Positions 12,101 through 25,700 of a DNA stretch of 64,000 nucleotides are shown here, one piece after another. The stretch covers positions 3,394-67,393 of the forward strand of contig JAENRP010000003.1 of the NCBI GenBank assembly GCA_024741835.1, given 5' to 3'. Under the pieces are notes generated by a model. The model saw only the letters and a program-made list of their open reading frames with translations, was not told the DNA's origin and made no database searches. The position numbers and the translations under genes were made by a program. The DNA is from Diplocarpon mali (lineage: Eukaryota; Ascomycota; Leotiomycetes; Helotiales; Drepanopezizaceae). Position 1 is the stretch's first letter. Each line of letters opens with the position of its first letter.

Positions 12101-13351
12101 CGCTGGGATGAATCTGTGGACATTACTGTTCAAGGAGCTCTCAATGTTATTGCCACAGTCTGGGATTGGGATACCTTTGGTGACCATGATTTCGTGGGCA
12201 GAACCTCACTCAAGCTAGACCCAGTCCACTTCAGTGATTACATGCCTCGAGAATACTGGCTAAACCTGGATACTCAAGGCAGGCTGTTACTTCGAGTTAG
12301 TATGGAGGGAGAAAGGGACGATATTCAATTTTACTTTGGAAAAGCGTTCCGCTTGCTCAAGAGAACAGAGAGAGACATGACCCGGAACATCACTGACAAG
12401 GTCTTTATTATCACCGCCCCCCACCCCCTCTCCCCCAAGTATTCCCCCGAGCTAATCAATGCCCAGCTTTCACAATACATCAACGCATCTCTCTCGACAG
12501 ACGCGTTAAGACATGTGCTCTCTCCTGGTGGTATTTCGGCATCGGTCACGAGTTTATGGAAGAGCCGGCAATCCATCATGCCCACTATCACGCCTTTGGA
12601 CATCGAAAACGCGCTAAAGCCACTGTTTACCTACTTTGACGAGAATTTCGCGATTATGAAACAGACTTTGACTGATGCATCCATGATCATGGTCATGACC
12701 AGACTTTGGAAAGAAGTCTTGTTAGCTCTGGAAGGTCTACTCGTCCCGCCATTGTCAGACAAACCCTCAAGCCAGCGTCCTCTTACACAACAAGAGTTGG
12801 ACATTGTGTTTCGGTGGCTCGAGCTCCTCTTTGACTTCTTCCACGCGCGCGACGAAGAAACTGGCGAGGTAATGGGCGTCCCAGCCGATGTCCTCAAGTC
12901 TCCCAAGTACCATGAATTAGCCTCCCTGAACTTCTTCTACTTTGACACAACCGAGAACCTCATCCGCACCTCCGAGCGCATGACCACGGCATCGATACAA
13001 CGCGCCAACGTCCAGCGAAACCGTCTTTCCGCACCGCCCACCCTGAGTGCTTCATTCGGGGGTCTCATGAGCGCTACGTCGATGAAGAGATCGAAGAGTA
13101 TCATGCTTAGCCGAAACCTGGGTACAATGAAGAAGGCAAAGGAAGAGAAGAGGAAGGAAGCTCAGGCTGATCCGAGCGATGATATGATCTTGCGGATCTT
13201 GCGGATGAGACCCGAAGCAGCGAGCTACCTCCGTGACAGATCAAGACAAAAAGAGCGACTTGCTGCTGCCGCTGCCGCGGAGATGATTGTGAGGCAGAGT
13301 CTAGCAGCTGGGGGACCAAGATTTGGTGCGAACAATTTGCCTCGTCGGTGA
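9136..13351 (+). CDS. UNC13/Munc13-family C2-domain protein
   Basis: Two exons, 9136-11766 and 11819-13351, 1387 aa. The 52-bp intron (GTACGT donor, perfect TACTAAT branch site, CTAG acceptor) is phase 0. The N-terminal 700 residues match the helical fungal UNC13-like architecture. A Munc13-homology 1 region lies at about 720-850 (VEELLADFVWRWI onwards). A C2 domain at about 922-1030 keeps acidic loop residues in ACDPNGTSDPY and WDWDTFGDHD, so calcium binding is plausible. An MHD2-like helical region lies at about 1160-1255. Animal Munc13 proteins prime vesicles for SNARE-dependent fusion; a fission-yeast relative, Git1, acts in glucose/cAMP signalling. Here a role in exocytosis or nutrient signalling is inferred from family. 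The C-terminal tail is basic and Ala/Arg-rich. The start is the first ATG of a frame that is protein-like throughout. Confidence 0.88.
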
Positions 13352-15926
13352 GGAGTTTAGTTGTGACAATTTCTTCTTGACAGAGGGTATTGCGGGTGTT
13401 TCGGTGGGAGGGAGGAAGAAATGATATCAGGGGCGATGGATTATTGTGATGTTTACGGGTGACGTTACCCAGAGATACCATAGTGTTAATGCTTATTTTA
13501 TGTTTCCAGGTAATTGCACTTAAAGCAGTTATTTTCTGATATCCATCGCGTTTGAATCATTCTGACATATTTCCTGTCCCCGCGATGTCCCGGTTTTAAC
13601 AGGCATATCAGATAGAGAAGCCGATTATTAATTATAGTCTATACTTGTGAACTACTGCATACGCCACTAGTAACCCTCGGCCTCGCCAATCGCCGAAAGT
13701 ACGTAACAAACTGGGGTCGGTTGGAGATTGCAAGTAATTTTGCCACTCAGTCAGACCTTCAATCCTGGCAGTTAACTGGTTAGTCAGGGAGCGATGACGG
13801 TGCTTCTGCCGAGAGCGGAAGTCCTGGTTGGGTACCTGACATTATGGCTTGGGCCGTGTTTTCGCTGTCAATCTTTGCTCAAGAGAGACTTTGGCTTAGG
13901 GCACAGAGAGGAGATCCTCGTGCGGCTCGTTGCAGGTTTGCGAGGCGAATCTAGAGGGCGCGAGATTCAGCAGAGGGTTTGAACAACGTGGAGTGATGAT
14001 GGTTAGAATCATCGACTTCCTCCTTGATCGGATCCGGGAGCAGAGAGATAAGAGAGGAGGGTAGCTGACACTAAAGAGAAGGATAGGTAGATGTCCAAGG
14101 ACTCAGGTTTCGGGTGTTTCGCATTTTTTAGTCGCAATCAAGCATGTTTTACACTAGAGTACTACCGTCAAGGCGAGAGCCGATAGAGTGGAAGGAAACA
14201 AGGAAAAAGGGTCGTCATCATGGGCCAAGACGGTAACAATAGTATTAGGGAGATTTGATACACGCAAAGACATCAACGACTGTTGACCAGCGGTACAATA
14301 TCAAGAACCAGCTCCCTACTGAGCAGCGGCTTGTTTGGTTGACTCGGGAAGGTCAAGCAATGTCGCCCTTACAACTCTGGTTCTGTCTGATAGAGCCCAG
14401 CAATGTCAACGTTGCTGTATTGTTATTGTTGACAGCATTCATCCCACCTTGGCGAAGCTGCGTAATAAGCCAGCTACCTACTACCTTAGATACGGAGTGA
14501 ATAGGGAGCATGATTGAATTCGGCTATCTTGTCTCCCTGCCAGTGTCGATGCGTGGCACCAGTCGGCAATTTCTCTTCACACCAGAGACGCCTTCGTAGC
14601 CAGTGAGAGTGTTGTGTTACGAAAATTGTGTCACGACGAAAAGACATTTTAGAAGATGCAGACAGGATGACCCCAAGTGCCGAGTGTGTTCGCGGGTCTC
14701 GCAAGTCCGCATGATTTGATTGTTGATATACGAGTTGCTGGGGACTTGGTATGGTGGACCACTTGAAGAGATCGCTTCATGCACTCCGACATCTCAACAG
14801 CATGGCCGTTATCTCAGTGGCGGCAAGATCCCTGTTGTCTCACGGTGTACCGTAAGCATCGCCTCGTCGTCACCCAATTTCGTTTGCTCATCCTGCTGCC
14901 CCGGCGCGTGACTCTCGTACTGCTGTGCTGCTGCCCCGGACCACCCTGGTCTTCGATGAGGCTGCTGCTAACTGGGGAGGGAGCTGCACCCGCCACCTCT
15001 CCTGCGGATATCAAGAGCGCGTCACATCGTCCCTCCATAATGTGTTCACAGTAGTGTGGCCCGCATGAACATGCAGACAGACGCCGGCGCAAATCCAAAC
15101 TCAAGTCCAAGTCCAAGTCGAGGTTCGGGTCCAGATCCGAGTCCAGCAGTGCAGGAGAGAGGGCGAGAGAAGTCGTAGGACCGTGGTGTTCGATGGGCCG
15201 GTCTTGGTTATCCGAATTCCCCAGAGCATCCTGTCACCCTACCTGTAGTTCCGTAGTTCCGCAGTTCCTTGTTCCTGGTCAGTCCCTTTAGCTTCCTCTG
15301 CCTGCTGTGCTGTATTGCAGCGCTGCCTCCCGACGAGAGTTCAGAAGGTACACACCTATAGGCCCGTACGGTAAAATAATTACTTCGTACCTTTTCCTCC
15401 CTGCTTCGGCTTTGTCGCATCTTCACCATCGCGGGAGTAGAAAAACGTAATCTCGAAAAGTGAAAGTCTCACCAGGGACAAAGAACCTGAGGCTTTGTCT
15501 CCCCCTTCCGTCCGATCTGGGAAATCTGAACCGCATCGACGACCCCACGCCCGTTGGTGCCTTCCTCTTACTCAAACCTCGGTCCCCACTTGGACACACG
15601 AGTCTTTTGGCGAAGTATTGCCAGCTACCTTGTCCTATACTTGGGACTTCTTTTCTTTCAGCCCGAAGTGATCAAGGCAAACGCTACCTTGGGGGTTCAT
15701 CGCGATTCGACATTCCGGGTTTTCGCTTTGAGTCCCTTCTTTGCGCGACTGTCGGAGCAGTTCTCATTCCTTTGCAGGACGCCCTTTCCCAATATCTTAC
15801 CTTAAGGGGGGAGGAGAAAAAAAATATTGGTCTCGAATTCCTCGTTGGCAGCCCTCCTTACTACATGCCTCTAAACCAGCCTCTCTAAGGATCTACCACA
15901 GCAGCTGAGCTGCACCTAGCACTACC
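13352..15926. promoter_or_regulatory. Intergenic region and leader of the histidine kinase gene
   Basis: About 2.6 kb with no supported protein gene. The last 800 bp are rich in short pyrimidine runs and CT-motifs typical of fungal 5' leaders, and several short upstream frames precede the ATG at 15927. Regulatory genes in filamentous fungi often have long promoters and leaders like this. Confidence 0.5.
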
Positions 15927-18900
15927 ATGGCCGACGAATCGACCCTCGCCGCGACCTGCACGCTCCTCCAGAGCCTTGCGACAAATGCCAGCGTCCCTCT
16001 TGCGATAACCACGACCCATGGCCTCAGTCTTCCTGGTAAAAACACCTCATCCAAAGCTGCTCTCGAATACGAGATAGCTGCGTTGGTTGCGAGAATACAG
16101 CACTTGGAGGCAAAGGCCAGCACTGTCAACAACCATACACTGCCGGACACACCCAGTGAGACAGGCGCTCCATCAGCTTTCGCAGATGTTCTCACGGGCA
16201 ATGGGTCCCGGGCGAATGTGAAGAGCTCTGCCATGAGACAGAGTAACAACATGAACTCGTCACTTACCGGACGAGACAACTCCACAGGCGAACGACCTCA
16301 AAAGCTCCCAAAGCTCAGCAACGATGAGCTCATCGAAACGTTGCAGCAAGAAATAGTGGACCAGGCCGAGCAGATCAAGGAGGGGAAGCTCAAACAATAC
16401 GCCATTGAGGCCAGGATGGAGGAGCAAGCCCAACATCAACAGCATCTCATAAACCAGTTTGAGGCCAAGCGGGTTGCCTCACTCGAGCGTGAACTCAAGA
16501 AGCACCAGCAAGCCAATGAGGCCTTTCAAAAGGCTCTGCGAGAGATCGGAGAGATTATCACGGCTGTTGCCCGCGGGGATTTGAGCAAGAAGGTCCAAAT
16601 ACACTCGGTGGAGATGGACCCTGAAATAACAACTTTCAAGCGGGTAATTTACCCACTTCAAGTCGCAGATAACCGGATTAAGCTAATACATTCAGGTCAT
16701 CAATACTATGATGGATCAGCTTCAAATTTTCTCCAGCGAAGTTTCTCGAGTAGCCAGAGAGGTCGGAACTGAAGGTATACTGGGAGGTCAGGCGCAGATA
16801 TCAGGAGTTGATGGAACCTGGAAAGAGCTTACAGACAACGGTATGCTTTCTGCCAACAGCTGGGCAGATGAGGGGCTACACTAACGGTTACAGTCAATGT
16901 CATGGCGCAAAATCTCACAGATCAAGTGCGAGAAATCGCATCCGTAACAACTGCTGTAGCCCATGGAGATTTGACCCAGAAAATCGAAAGACCCGCTCAG
17001 GGCGAGATTCTACAGCTTCAGCAGACGATTAATACTATGGTCGATCAGCTTCGAACCTTTGCCGCCGAGGTTACTCGCGTGGCACGGGACGTAGGAACGG
17101 AAGGCATACTTGGCGGACAAGCAGAAATCGAGGGCGTCAAGGGCATGTGGAATACGTTGACTGTCAATGTCAACGCAATGGCCAACAACCTCACTACGCA
17201 AGTCAGAGATATCGCCATGGTGACAACTGCAGTCGCGAAGGGAGACCTTACCCAGAAGGTCAAGGCCGAGTGTAAAGGGGAGATTATGCAGCTCAAGGAG
17301 ACGATCAACTCTATGGTAGATCAGTTGCAGCAGTTTGCACGAGAAGTCACCAAGATCGCTAGGGAAGTTGGTACGGAAGGAAAACTCGGCGGTCAAGCAA
17401 CTGTCCATGATGTTGAGGGTACCTGGAGAGACCTGACCGAGAATGTCAACGGAATGGCGATGAATCTGACAACGCAAGTGAGAGAGATCGCCAAGGTTAC
17501 TACTGCTGTAGCCAAGGGGGATCTGACCAAGAAGATCGGAGTCGAGGTACAAGGAGAAATCGCATCGCTTAAGGACACGATCAATACCATGGTCGACAGG
17601 CTGGGCACTTTCGCCTTTGAAGTCAGTAAGGTCGCTAGGGAGGTCGGAACAGACGGGACTCTTGGTGGTCAGGCACAAGTGGACAATGTCGAAGGAAAAT
17701 GGAAGGACCTCACGGAGAATGTGAACACGATGGCAAGCAATCTGACCTCTCAGGTCCGAGGTATCTCTACGGTCACGCAAGCTATTGCCAATGGTGATAT
17801 GAGTCAGAAGATCGAGGTCGAGGCCGCTGGAGAAATTTTAGTCTTGAAGGAGACCATCAACAACATGGTCGACCGGCTGAGCATCTTCTCAAACGAGGTT
17901 CAGCGAGTAGCAAAAGACGTCGGCGTGGACGGCAAGATGGGAGGTCAAGCTGATGTTGCCGGGATTGGTGGAAGATGGAAAGAAATCACCACTGGTAGGT
18001 GATACAGCCCCAAAAAATCCTGCCGCCTTGTTGCTTACTTTCAGCTAGATGTCAACACCATGGCTATGAACTTGACAGCTCAAGTCAGAGCCTTCGGAGA
18101 CATTACAAACGCTGCAACTGATGGTGACTTCACTAAGTTGATCACTGTCGAGGCATCGGGAGAAATGGACGAGCTGAAGCGAAAGATCAACCAGATGGTC
18201 TTTAACTTGCGAGATTCCATCCAACGTAATACGGCTGCCAGAGAGGCAGCCGAGTTAGCGAACAGAACAAAGTCCGAGTTCCTTGCCAATATGTCTCACG
18301 AAATCCGAACACCAATGGTAAGCTACCTCAAAGGCACCCAGATATCTTGCAATTCTTTCAGGACTCTGATTAATGCCCCATGTAGAATGGTATCATCGGA
18401 ATGACCCAGCTTACGTTGGATACGGATCTCACGCAATATCAGCGTGAGATGTTGAACATTGTCCATAATTTGGCGAACAGCTTATTGACAATTATCGACG
18501 ATATTCTGGATCTGTCCAAGATCGAAGCCAATCGAATGGTGATGGAAGAAATCCCGTACACGCTCCGAGGCATTGTCTTTAATGCGTTGAAGACATTGGC
18601 AGTGAAAGCCAACGAGAAGTTCTTGGATCTGACGTACAGAGTGGACAGTTCGGTTCCAGATCACGTTGTCGGAGACTCGTTCCGTCTTCGCCAAGTCATT
18701 CTCAACTTGGTTGGCAATGCCATCAAGTTCACCGAACATGGAGAGGTCTCTTTGACGATTCGAAAGGCCGAGCAAGACCACTGTGCTCCCAATGAGTACG
18801 CCATAGAGTTTTCCGTGTCTGACACTGGTATCGGGATCCAGGCAGACAAGTTGGATCTCATCTTCGATACTTTCCAACAAGCCGACGGCTCCATGACCAG

Positions 18901-20200
18901 AAAGTTTGGAGGAACAGGCCTTGGGCTGTCGATTTCGAAGAGACTAGTGAACTTGATGAGAGGTGACGTCTGGGTCAAGAGTCAATATGGCAAGGGCAGT
19001 ACTTTCTACTTCACTTGCATAGTCCGACTTGCCACGTCCGACATCAGCTTCATTGAGAAGCAACTAAAGCCATATCAAGCTCACAACGTCCTCTTCATCG
19101 ATAAAGGACAAACTGGCCACGGCAGAGAAATCATTACGATGCTTAGACAGATTGGCCTCATGCCTGTCGTTGTCAAATCCGAGACACATATCAACCTTTC
19201 TGGGGGTGGCTCAAAGGTCGCTTCGGCTTTCGACGTCATCATCGTGGACTCGATAGAGACTGCAAGGCGCTTAAGATCTATCGACGAGTTCAAGTACATC
19301 CCGATTGTGCTTTTGGCACCGGTCGTTCATGTCAGTCTCAAGTCAGCCTTGGATCTCGGTATCACCTCGTACATGACAACGCCTTGCTTGACAATCGACC
19401 TCGGAAACGGTATGATTCCAGCGTTGGAGAACCGAGCCGCGCCGTCTTTGGCCGACAACACCAAGTCGTTCGAGATTCTGTTGGCTGAAGACAATATCGT
19501 CAACCAACGACTAGCTGTGAAGATCTTGGAAAAGTATCATCATGTTGTGACTGTCGTTGGAAATGGTCAAGAGGCTCTTGATGCTGTCAAGGAAAAGAGA
19601 TACGATGTGATTCTGATGGATGTGCAAATGCCAATCATGGTGAGTGGTAATTGAGATTGACAAAATTTCGCTTACTAACTGTCTAACAGGGAGGCTTCGA
19701 AGCAACTGCTAAGATACGAGAGTACGAGCGTAGCCTGGGTACCCAGAGAACACCCATCATCGCACTTACAGCCCATGCAATGCTTGGTGACCGGGAGAAG
19801 TGTATCCAAGCGCAGATGGACGAGTACCTGTCCAAGCCTCTCAAGCAGAACCATCTGATACAGACCATTCTGAAGTGTGCAACACTCGGTGGTGCCTTGC
19901 TGGAGAAAGGGAGAGACGTACGGACTTCTCCCAAGGACGAGTCTCCCAAGGTAGCTGCTGGTTCTGCTCAAAACGGCCAGCTTACACCATCGGTAACTCC
20001 TGGCGATTCAGCCCTCCGACCGCCACTCGAGCCGCGCGCATACACCACCACCGGGCCCATCAGCCACGGCAGTGTGGAGAGCCCTTCGATTGTGACAGCA
20101 GATTCGGATGATCCGCTGGCCAGGGTGAGTCGTTCCCAATCTGCCAACTGAAGTGAATGCTAAGCCTGCCCAGCTTCTTATGCGCGCACACAGCTCCTAA
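15927..20200 (+). CDS. nik1: Group III hybrid histidine kinase (Nik1/OS-1/BOS1 type)
   Basis: Seven exons: 15927-16643, 16696-16840, 16894-17994, 18049-18317, 18386-19639, 19690-20124 and 20174-20200; 1315 aa. A coiled-coil N-terminus leads to HAMP repeats of about 92 aa (six GD[LMF] motifs, five GGQA motifs), then the phospho-acceptor H-box ([11 protein letters not shown], His about 738, formed across intron 4). N and G boxes (DTGIGI, GGTGLGL), a degenerate receiver-like segment and a true receiver ([11 protein letters not shown], Asp about 1156) follow. There is no membrane segment, so it is cytoplasmic. The family feeds the HOG osmotic-stress MAPK pathway and determines sensitivity to dicarboximide and phenylpyrrole fungicides. 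The residues aligned with the BcOS1 hotspot I365/V368/Q369/N373 are Ile, Val, Lys and Asn (366-374 here). The last 49-bp intron gives the tail LLMRAHSS; without splicing the frame ends at 20151. Confidence 0.95.
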
Positions 20201-21090
20201 ATGGTACTGGAGGCACTCCATGCACGATTGCAGAAGCAGACCCCTTAGACGACTGCGGCTGCGAATATCTTTTCTCTTCCTGTGATACCACCACTGCGCC
20301 TGTTATTTGACTTTGCAACTATCTGCCCTGTATTTTGACCTGCGACGGCGTTTTAGGGAAGGAGTTGATGGAAGCATGCACTGCTATTCTGCTGAGAAGG
20401 GCGGCTGCATCAAGACCTTTTTTTTTTTCCCTGGGCTTAGGGCCTATCTCTGCTGGAATTATTATAGCGACCCAAGGGATTGGGTGATTTACAGTTGCTT
20501 TTTTTGTTTTCGCTATCAATCATAGCTTGCGGGTCTGAGACTGGGCTTACCTCTCCCAATCATTTTCCTGTGGAGGGGTGTGTGAGCCGATGCATATGTT
20601 GGTAGGGAGGGTGGACTTGAAAAAGATCTGAAGGTTGGAAGCTAGTCGAGATGCAGAGAATGATGAAATGCCAAATCAAAACGTCTATGAACGCTAGCTA
20701 CGTCGAATCTGTTCACGACCAATCTTGAAGTTCTACGACGAGCAGGCTACCTCTCGCTGGCTCGTGCGGTCTGGCTGGTCTGGCTCACAGCTTCCATCCT
20801 TCTCCGGCAGACCTGCGATTTGGAGTTGGGCGTCGGCGTACCCGGATACACGTACCTGATGGACCTCGCTGGGCAGAGGTATCCAGAAGCCAGAGCCTTG
20901 GCCGGGGAATGCCTCGCGAAGTACGTGGATACCAGGTCAGCAGTCGGGCGACCTGAGAAGTCGAGGAAACCTTCCCGACCCGCGTGGGCTTCAGAAGCAG
21001 ATGCCATCAGGTTCGCAGCTCGCTCTACGCCAGGCCTCCCCCTCGCGGCCCCTCCTTCCCATGGCTGAGTATGTGCATGAGTTGCTGCTG

Positions 21091-21120
21091 CGACTGCGAC
21101 TGCGACTGCGACTGCTTGAT
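21091..21120. repeat. CGACTG hexanucleotide repeat, five copies
   Basis: Five exact tandem CGACTG units in non-coding DNA. Confidence 0.9.
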
Positions 21121-21941
21121 CCCTTCTCACCCATGGCTTCTGGTCGGCCCCCTCCCCTGCTTCCTGGTTGATGTGACATCCCGTGCCCGGACGTCTCCTC
21201 TCGCCACCGCGGGCTTTTCGATTTCCCGCACTCGGGGCGAGGGGCGTGTCGTCGGCGTCCCGACCGTGCTCGGATCTCGGTCCGTACTGCCATGCGTGCC
21301 GAGCCGTCACGTGACGCATCGCATCGTACCGTACCGTAGCGTAGCGTGGCGTCTCCCCCGTGACGGTGAGGAGGGAAGGTCGGATGTGGGGAGGGGGGAG
21401 TGGACTCGGGACGACCTGCAGGGAGAGAGATTGGAGTCAGGTACCTCGGGCTCCGGTCTCTCTTCACGCGCGGCGGATTTGCGTCCCGGGTCAGGCCAGG
21501 TCCCCGCGGATGGGATGAAGGGAGGGGGAGGGCGGGAGAGGCAAATGCTTCTCGTTGGGTGGGATGAGACCTCCGGGGGCTCGGGGGATGTGGCTGCTGG
21601 GAATGGTTGGAAGGCGACGTATAGCATGCCATGCGAAGCCTAGCCTGTCGGGGTTCACGGCGCGCACGCGTTCCAGCTCGAGGGGAGCGAGACAATGGCA
21701 TCCATGACTTGGGTTAATGATGGATAAACAAGCCTCGCTTACGGACCGGTGGCAGACCGCTCCCAGCGTGACGCAGATGTCCGTCATCCCTCTTTCTGGC
21801 TGTGTTTTGAGCCCGCTGGGTCGCTGCTGTACTACGACTGCTCACTCTGCACCGCTCAGTGGAACTCACATGGAGATGCAAGGGAGCAGAGGGGGTGGAA
21901 TGTGTCTCGGGGGAAGGGAAGGGCGTGAAGGAGGTGTCTCC

Positions 21942-21952
21942 NNNNNNNNNNN
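21942..21952. other. Assembly gap (11 N)
   Basis: A run of eleven undetermined bases within the GC-rich spacer. Confidence 0.99.
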
Positions 21953-22675
21953 GTTTGAGTGGTTGGGTTTTTGGGAGGAAGCTGCATCTGAGGCATCAGA
22001 ATTGAGGATGCTTCTTTTCCCTGCTTTCCCAGTATTTCCCAACTTTTCCCTGCTTTTCCCAGGACAGAGTCGTTTTGCCCCGTCTAGCATGGGTATAGAT
22101 CGTACATACTTCGTACATGCTTCGTACATGCTTCGTACAGGTAGATGAAGTGCCTTGTTGCCTAGCGAGCGAGGTGTGAGCTCCGTAGCGAGGGGCGGTG
22201 CGTGCATATCACCCTCCCAGTCAGCGCGCGCACAGATCAGCAAGCACGGGACTGCCAGAGCGCACTCGCTCGGAAGAGGCGGAGGCGGTAGGTGAGCGCG
22301 ACGGGCTCTCCAACCCAGCTGGACCAAGTACGGTGGATGGGCGATTTCGTGTGGCGGGGCTCCGGTGGCATTACGTGCAGCAGAGGGCGTGGGCCGTGGC
22401 GATCTGGCTGGTGGCGATGGGCGCCGGCGCGCGTGGAGGGGAGTGCAGGTATCACGGTCGCGAGAGGCTCGGTTGGTGTTTTTTGTCGTGGATGTTGCGC
22501 CGGGGCGACAGACAGCACTTGCGAGCACCGACTCTTGCTGGCGGGGAGCTTTCGCTTTCGCTTTCGATCGGGGCCTCGGTGGGATGGCAGGTTGCCGTCG
22601 GTGGAGGCATGTTGACTGATGACTGATGGCCGATGGCTGAGGCCGATGGCTGAGGCCGCACGGTATCTGTGGTGT

Positions 22676-22725
22676 CGTGTGGTGTGCCGGTGTGCCGGTG
22701 TCCCGGTGTCCCGGTGTCCCCCGAT
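22676..22725. repeat. GGTGTSCC-type degenerate tandem repeat
   Basis: A short array of GGTGTGCC and GGTGTCCC units (about 8-9 bp period), followed within 200 bp by direct copies of CGCACCGCCAAT. Non-coding. Confidence 0.7.
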
Positions 22726-25700
22726 GCCCGGGGGTCGTGACCGTCCCGTGAAGTGCCGAAGGGGAGGGCCATGGCGTGATGGCCGAGACCCGTCGCACTC
22801 GGGCATGGGGCCTTTTCTACGTTCGCCTTCGAGGCCGTCCCCAAATCACGTGGATGTGGCATCGCATCGATCGCACCGCCAATCGCACCGCCAATCGTTT
22901 CGCACATCGCAACCTCCCGGTGAGAAGTCGCACGTGTGAAGCTGAGGTCGTGCCGGCGCCCCCCGAAACCAAATCTTCCTGTACAGAGGACCTCCTTACC
23001 CGTCCTAGTCGGGGCCGTCACTCCGTGAGGCTTCCTACTCTTCCCAATGCAAATGCGCCCGACTCTCAAACGCTTCCTTGGCTAGGAGGTACTGACCCAC
23101 CCGGCAGAAACTCTCAACACAGCCCTCTCTCAGCTCGACTACATGAACCTGCACCCACCCAACCCTTGGTCGTTGGCGTGGCGTCGAATGCGTGACAGTG
23201 ACACTTACCTGGACGAAGTGTCCAGTACTGTAGCCTTGCCAGATAACCAGACTTGCGTTGCTGCCAGATACCAGGTCTCCGTACAAGACCCATCATCCAC
23301 CCCCTTCTTCTGCACGGTACCGTGCTCTACGGTCTAAATCTCACGCCCCCCCCGACATTACCGACATTATACGGAAATCGGATAGTTCAGAGTCCAGGCA
23401 AGGCTGGGCAGGGCAGGGTTTTGCCGGCGGCTCTCTCGTGTGTTTTCCCGCTTGACTTCCAAGTACATACTTTTGCTAGGACGTACGTCCCCTTACAGGT
23501 CCCTCATGAATGCAGGGCTTTGCCAAGGTCGCCGTCCGAACAGTACCTACCGAGAGGCGTGTGAGGGGTCTCGACCTGGAGCGCTGCGAGCCGGCTGGGG
23601 AGACGCTGGCGTCGAGGGGGGCCGCAGAGTACTTTCGCAGCATCGCGAGCAGACCTGCAAAACCGCCGACGTGAAACACCTCCGTGCACTGTTGCGGCCG
23701 CGTTGTCGGCTGTGTTCTTGTGGTCGGCGGTAGGATCTCCAGGTCTGGCGCTCCGTCTCCAATCTTCCCACCGGCGAGGTGTGCTTGGTGGGTCTGGGAG
23801 GGCCAAATGGCATTGTGGAAGATGATGTTTCATGATGGATGCTCAGATCTGTGTGTCTGGACCGCAATGACGTCGGGGCAGGACGAGCACGGCAAGACAA
23901 CTTTCCTCCAACCCTGGGGCATGCTGGGAGTGTCGAGGTCGACCTGCTCCTCCAGAATGAGACGGGTCGATGTGGAGATATAGATGAGGACCTCACCCGA
24001 GATGGACCTCGCTCGAGATGTGGAAATACGGGAGATGTGGTGGTTCGTAGACGTGATGGCAGATGTGCCAGTGCAGCAGATTCCGCCAGATTCCTGCGGG
24101 GGGAAAGAGGTGGGAAGCAGAGGTGGAGAGGAGAAAGCCACTTCCTCGTCGGGTTACGTAGGACAGCGCTGCGCAGACGACGGCGTTGGCTGCTCTCCAT
24201 TGAGGCCGGCACGCATGAAGGACAACGCCGCCTCGGAGCGTACGGAGAGATCATGCAAGGCACAAGTCGCCATTCCCACCTGCTGCGATCTCCAGACTTC
24301 CCGCACCCGGGGAGAAGAGCCGTGCGGATGTGAGCCGGAAGACGAGGAACAAGACGATTCCAAGCTTCGAAGCGTCTCTCATGCAATCGTGAAGCGGGAA
24401 TCCTAATCCTCGAATCCGGTACTTCGCAGGCGAATGCTTCTTCCAACCACCCCTCTGTGCCCTCCGGCAACAACCCGAGACGCACGCAGCCCTTTGCTTG
24501 CCTTGACCTTTCTCTGTCGCCAACGACTTAATTTCGCAGCACCGGTCAACACAGGCCTCCAGACACATGGAGGGCGGCGGATGATTCCCTCCCCGTCATC
24601 CCTTTATCGTGCATCCGTCTCGACATAGATCCCCCATCTCAACGCCTGTCTCCAGGTCGGGTGACCGGTCACCGGTGCAGCGTCGAGTGCCGGCACGAAA
24701 GGCCTCGGGCAAAGCGGCCACCAAGACACCAAGATGGCCATGTCCCGGCTGCGGTAGAGATCTGATAGACCGACTCGGGACAGAGTGCGCCGTGTACAGT
24801 CCTGTGTGTCTATGAGGGCTGGTGCGGCTTCATCCTGCTGCCCTCGTCGGGTGCGCACCTCTTGCGCCTCTTGCGCCTCTTGCGCCCTCCTCCTACTCCG
24901 GGGCTTCTCCCACATCGCCACCAGAGGAATGGTGCCACATGACCAAACGACAGGTGCAAATGACCAAAGGACAGGTGCAAATGAACCGTGGACCCATATG
25001 CACCGTCCAGGTCCAAGGAGCTGCAGGCACACAGGACTTGGAGACTACAGCATCGTACCGCCCTGTACAGAAGCGGCAAAAGGCCATCCATCGGCCAGCC
25101 ACCGCGGCGGCACTATCGCACGGAGGCATGTACTGTTTCTTTTTGGCTTCCCCAGCCTCACGTGTCCGGCCGAATGGATACGAGGGTGCCTTGCTCCATG
25201 ACTAACCTGCGCGTCCGGAGGCGTTCAAGCCAGGTCGACAGGAAAACCAAAAAACGACCGAGCCCGAGCCGATGCTGCAAGGAGTCAAGTGGGTGGGAGT
25301 GTGATGAGCACTGCTGCCCTGCCCAGCGGCACTACTGTACCTAATCCTGAGCAGCCTGGATCCTGGGTCTGGCCTACCTACTACAGTGCTGTGCGGCAGT
25401 AGTCGTCCTGCTGTGTACTGTACTGTGGATTGATCCCGACTGGAGAGCCGACTCGAGGGACCGCGAAACAACACCGCGGCTACGCTCCTGTCGACTGTGA
25501 ATGGGGCAATATAGAACAAGGCGTCGGTCCCTATCCTCCCTCCAGACCGGACATATGGACGGAACGTAAGGTCAGGTCAGGGAGCACGCGCCGAAGCCTC
25601 GCTCCCTGGGCTTTCGGTTCCAACTCCAGCTCTTTGCGCCCGCACCGGCGCAACTCTGCACGACGGCGTACTCGAAAATACCGGACGAGGGATTCGCTGC

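Noticed and set aside
21866..22798. 310-codon minus-strand frame
   Set aside because: Spans an N gap and simple repeats; His/Pro/Thr/Arg-rich composition; no homology signal visible.
23547..24485. 312-codon open frame on the minus strand
   Set aside because: Arg/Ser/Pro/Leu-rich with no domain, overlapped by frames on both strands, in GC-rich DNA where long chance frames are common.
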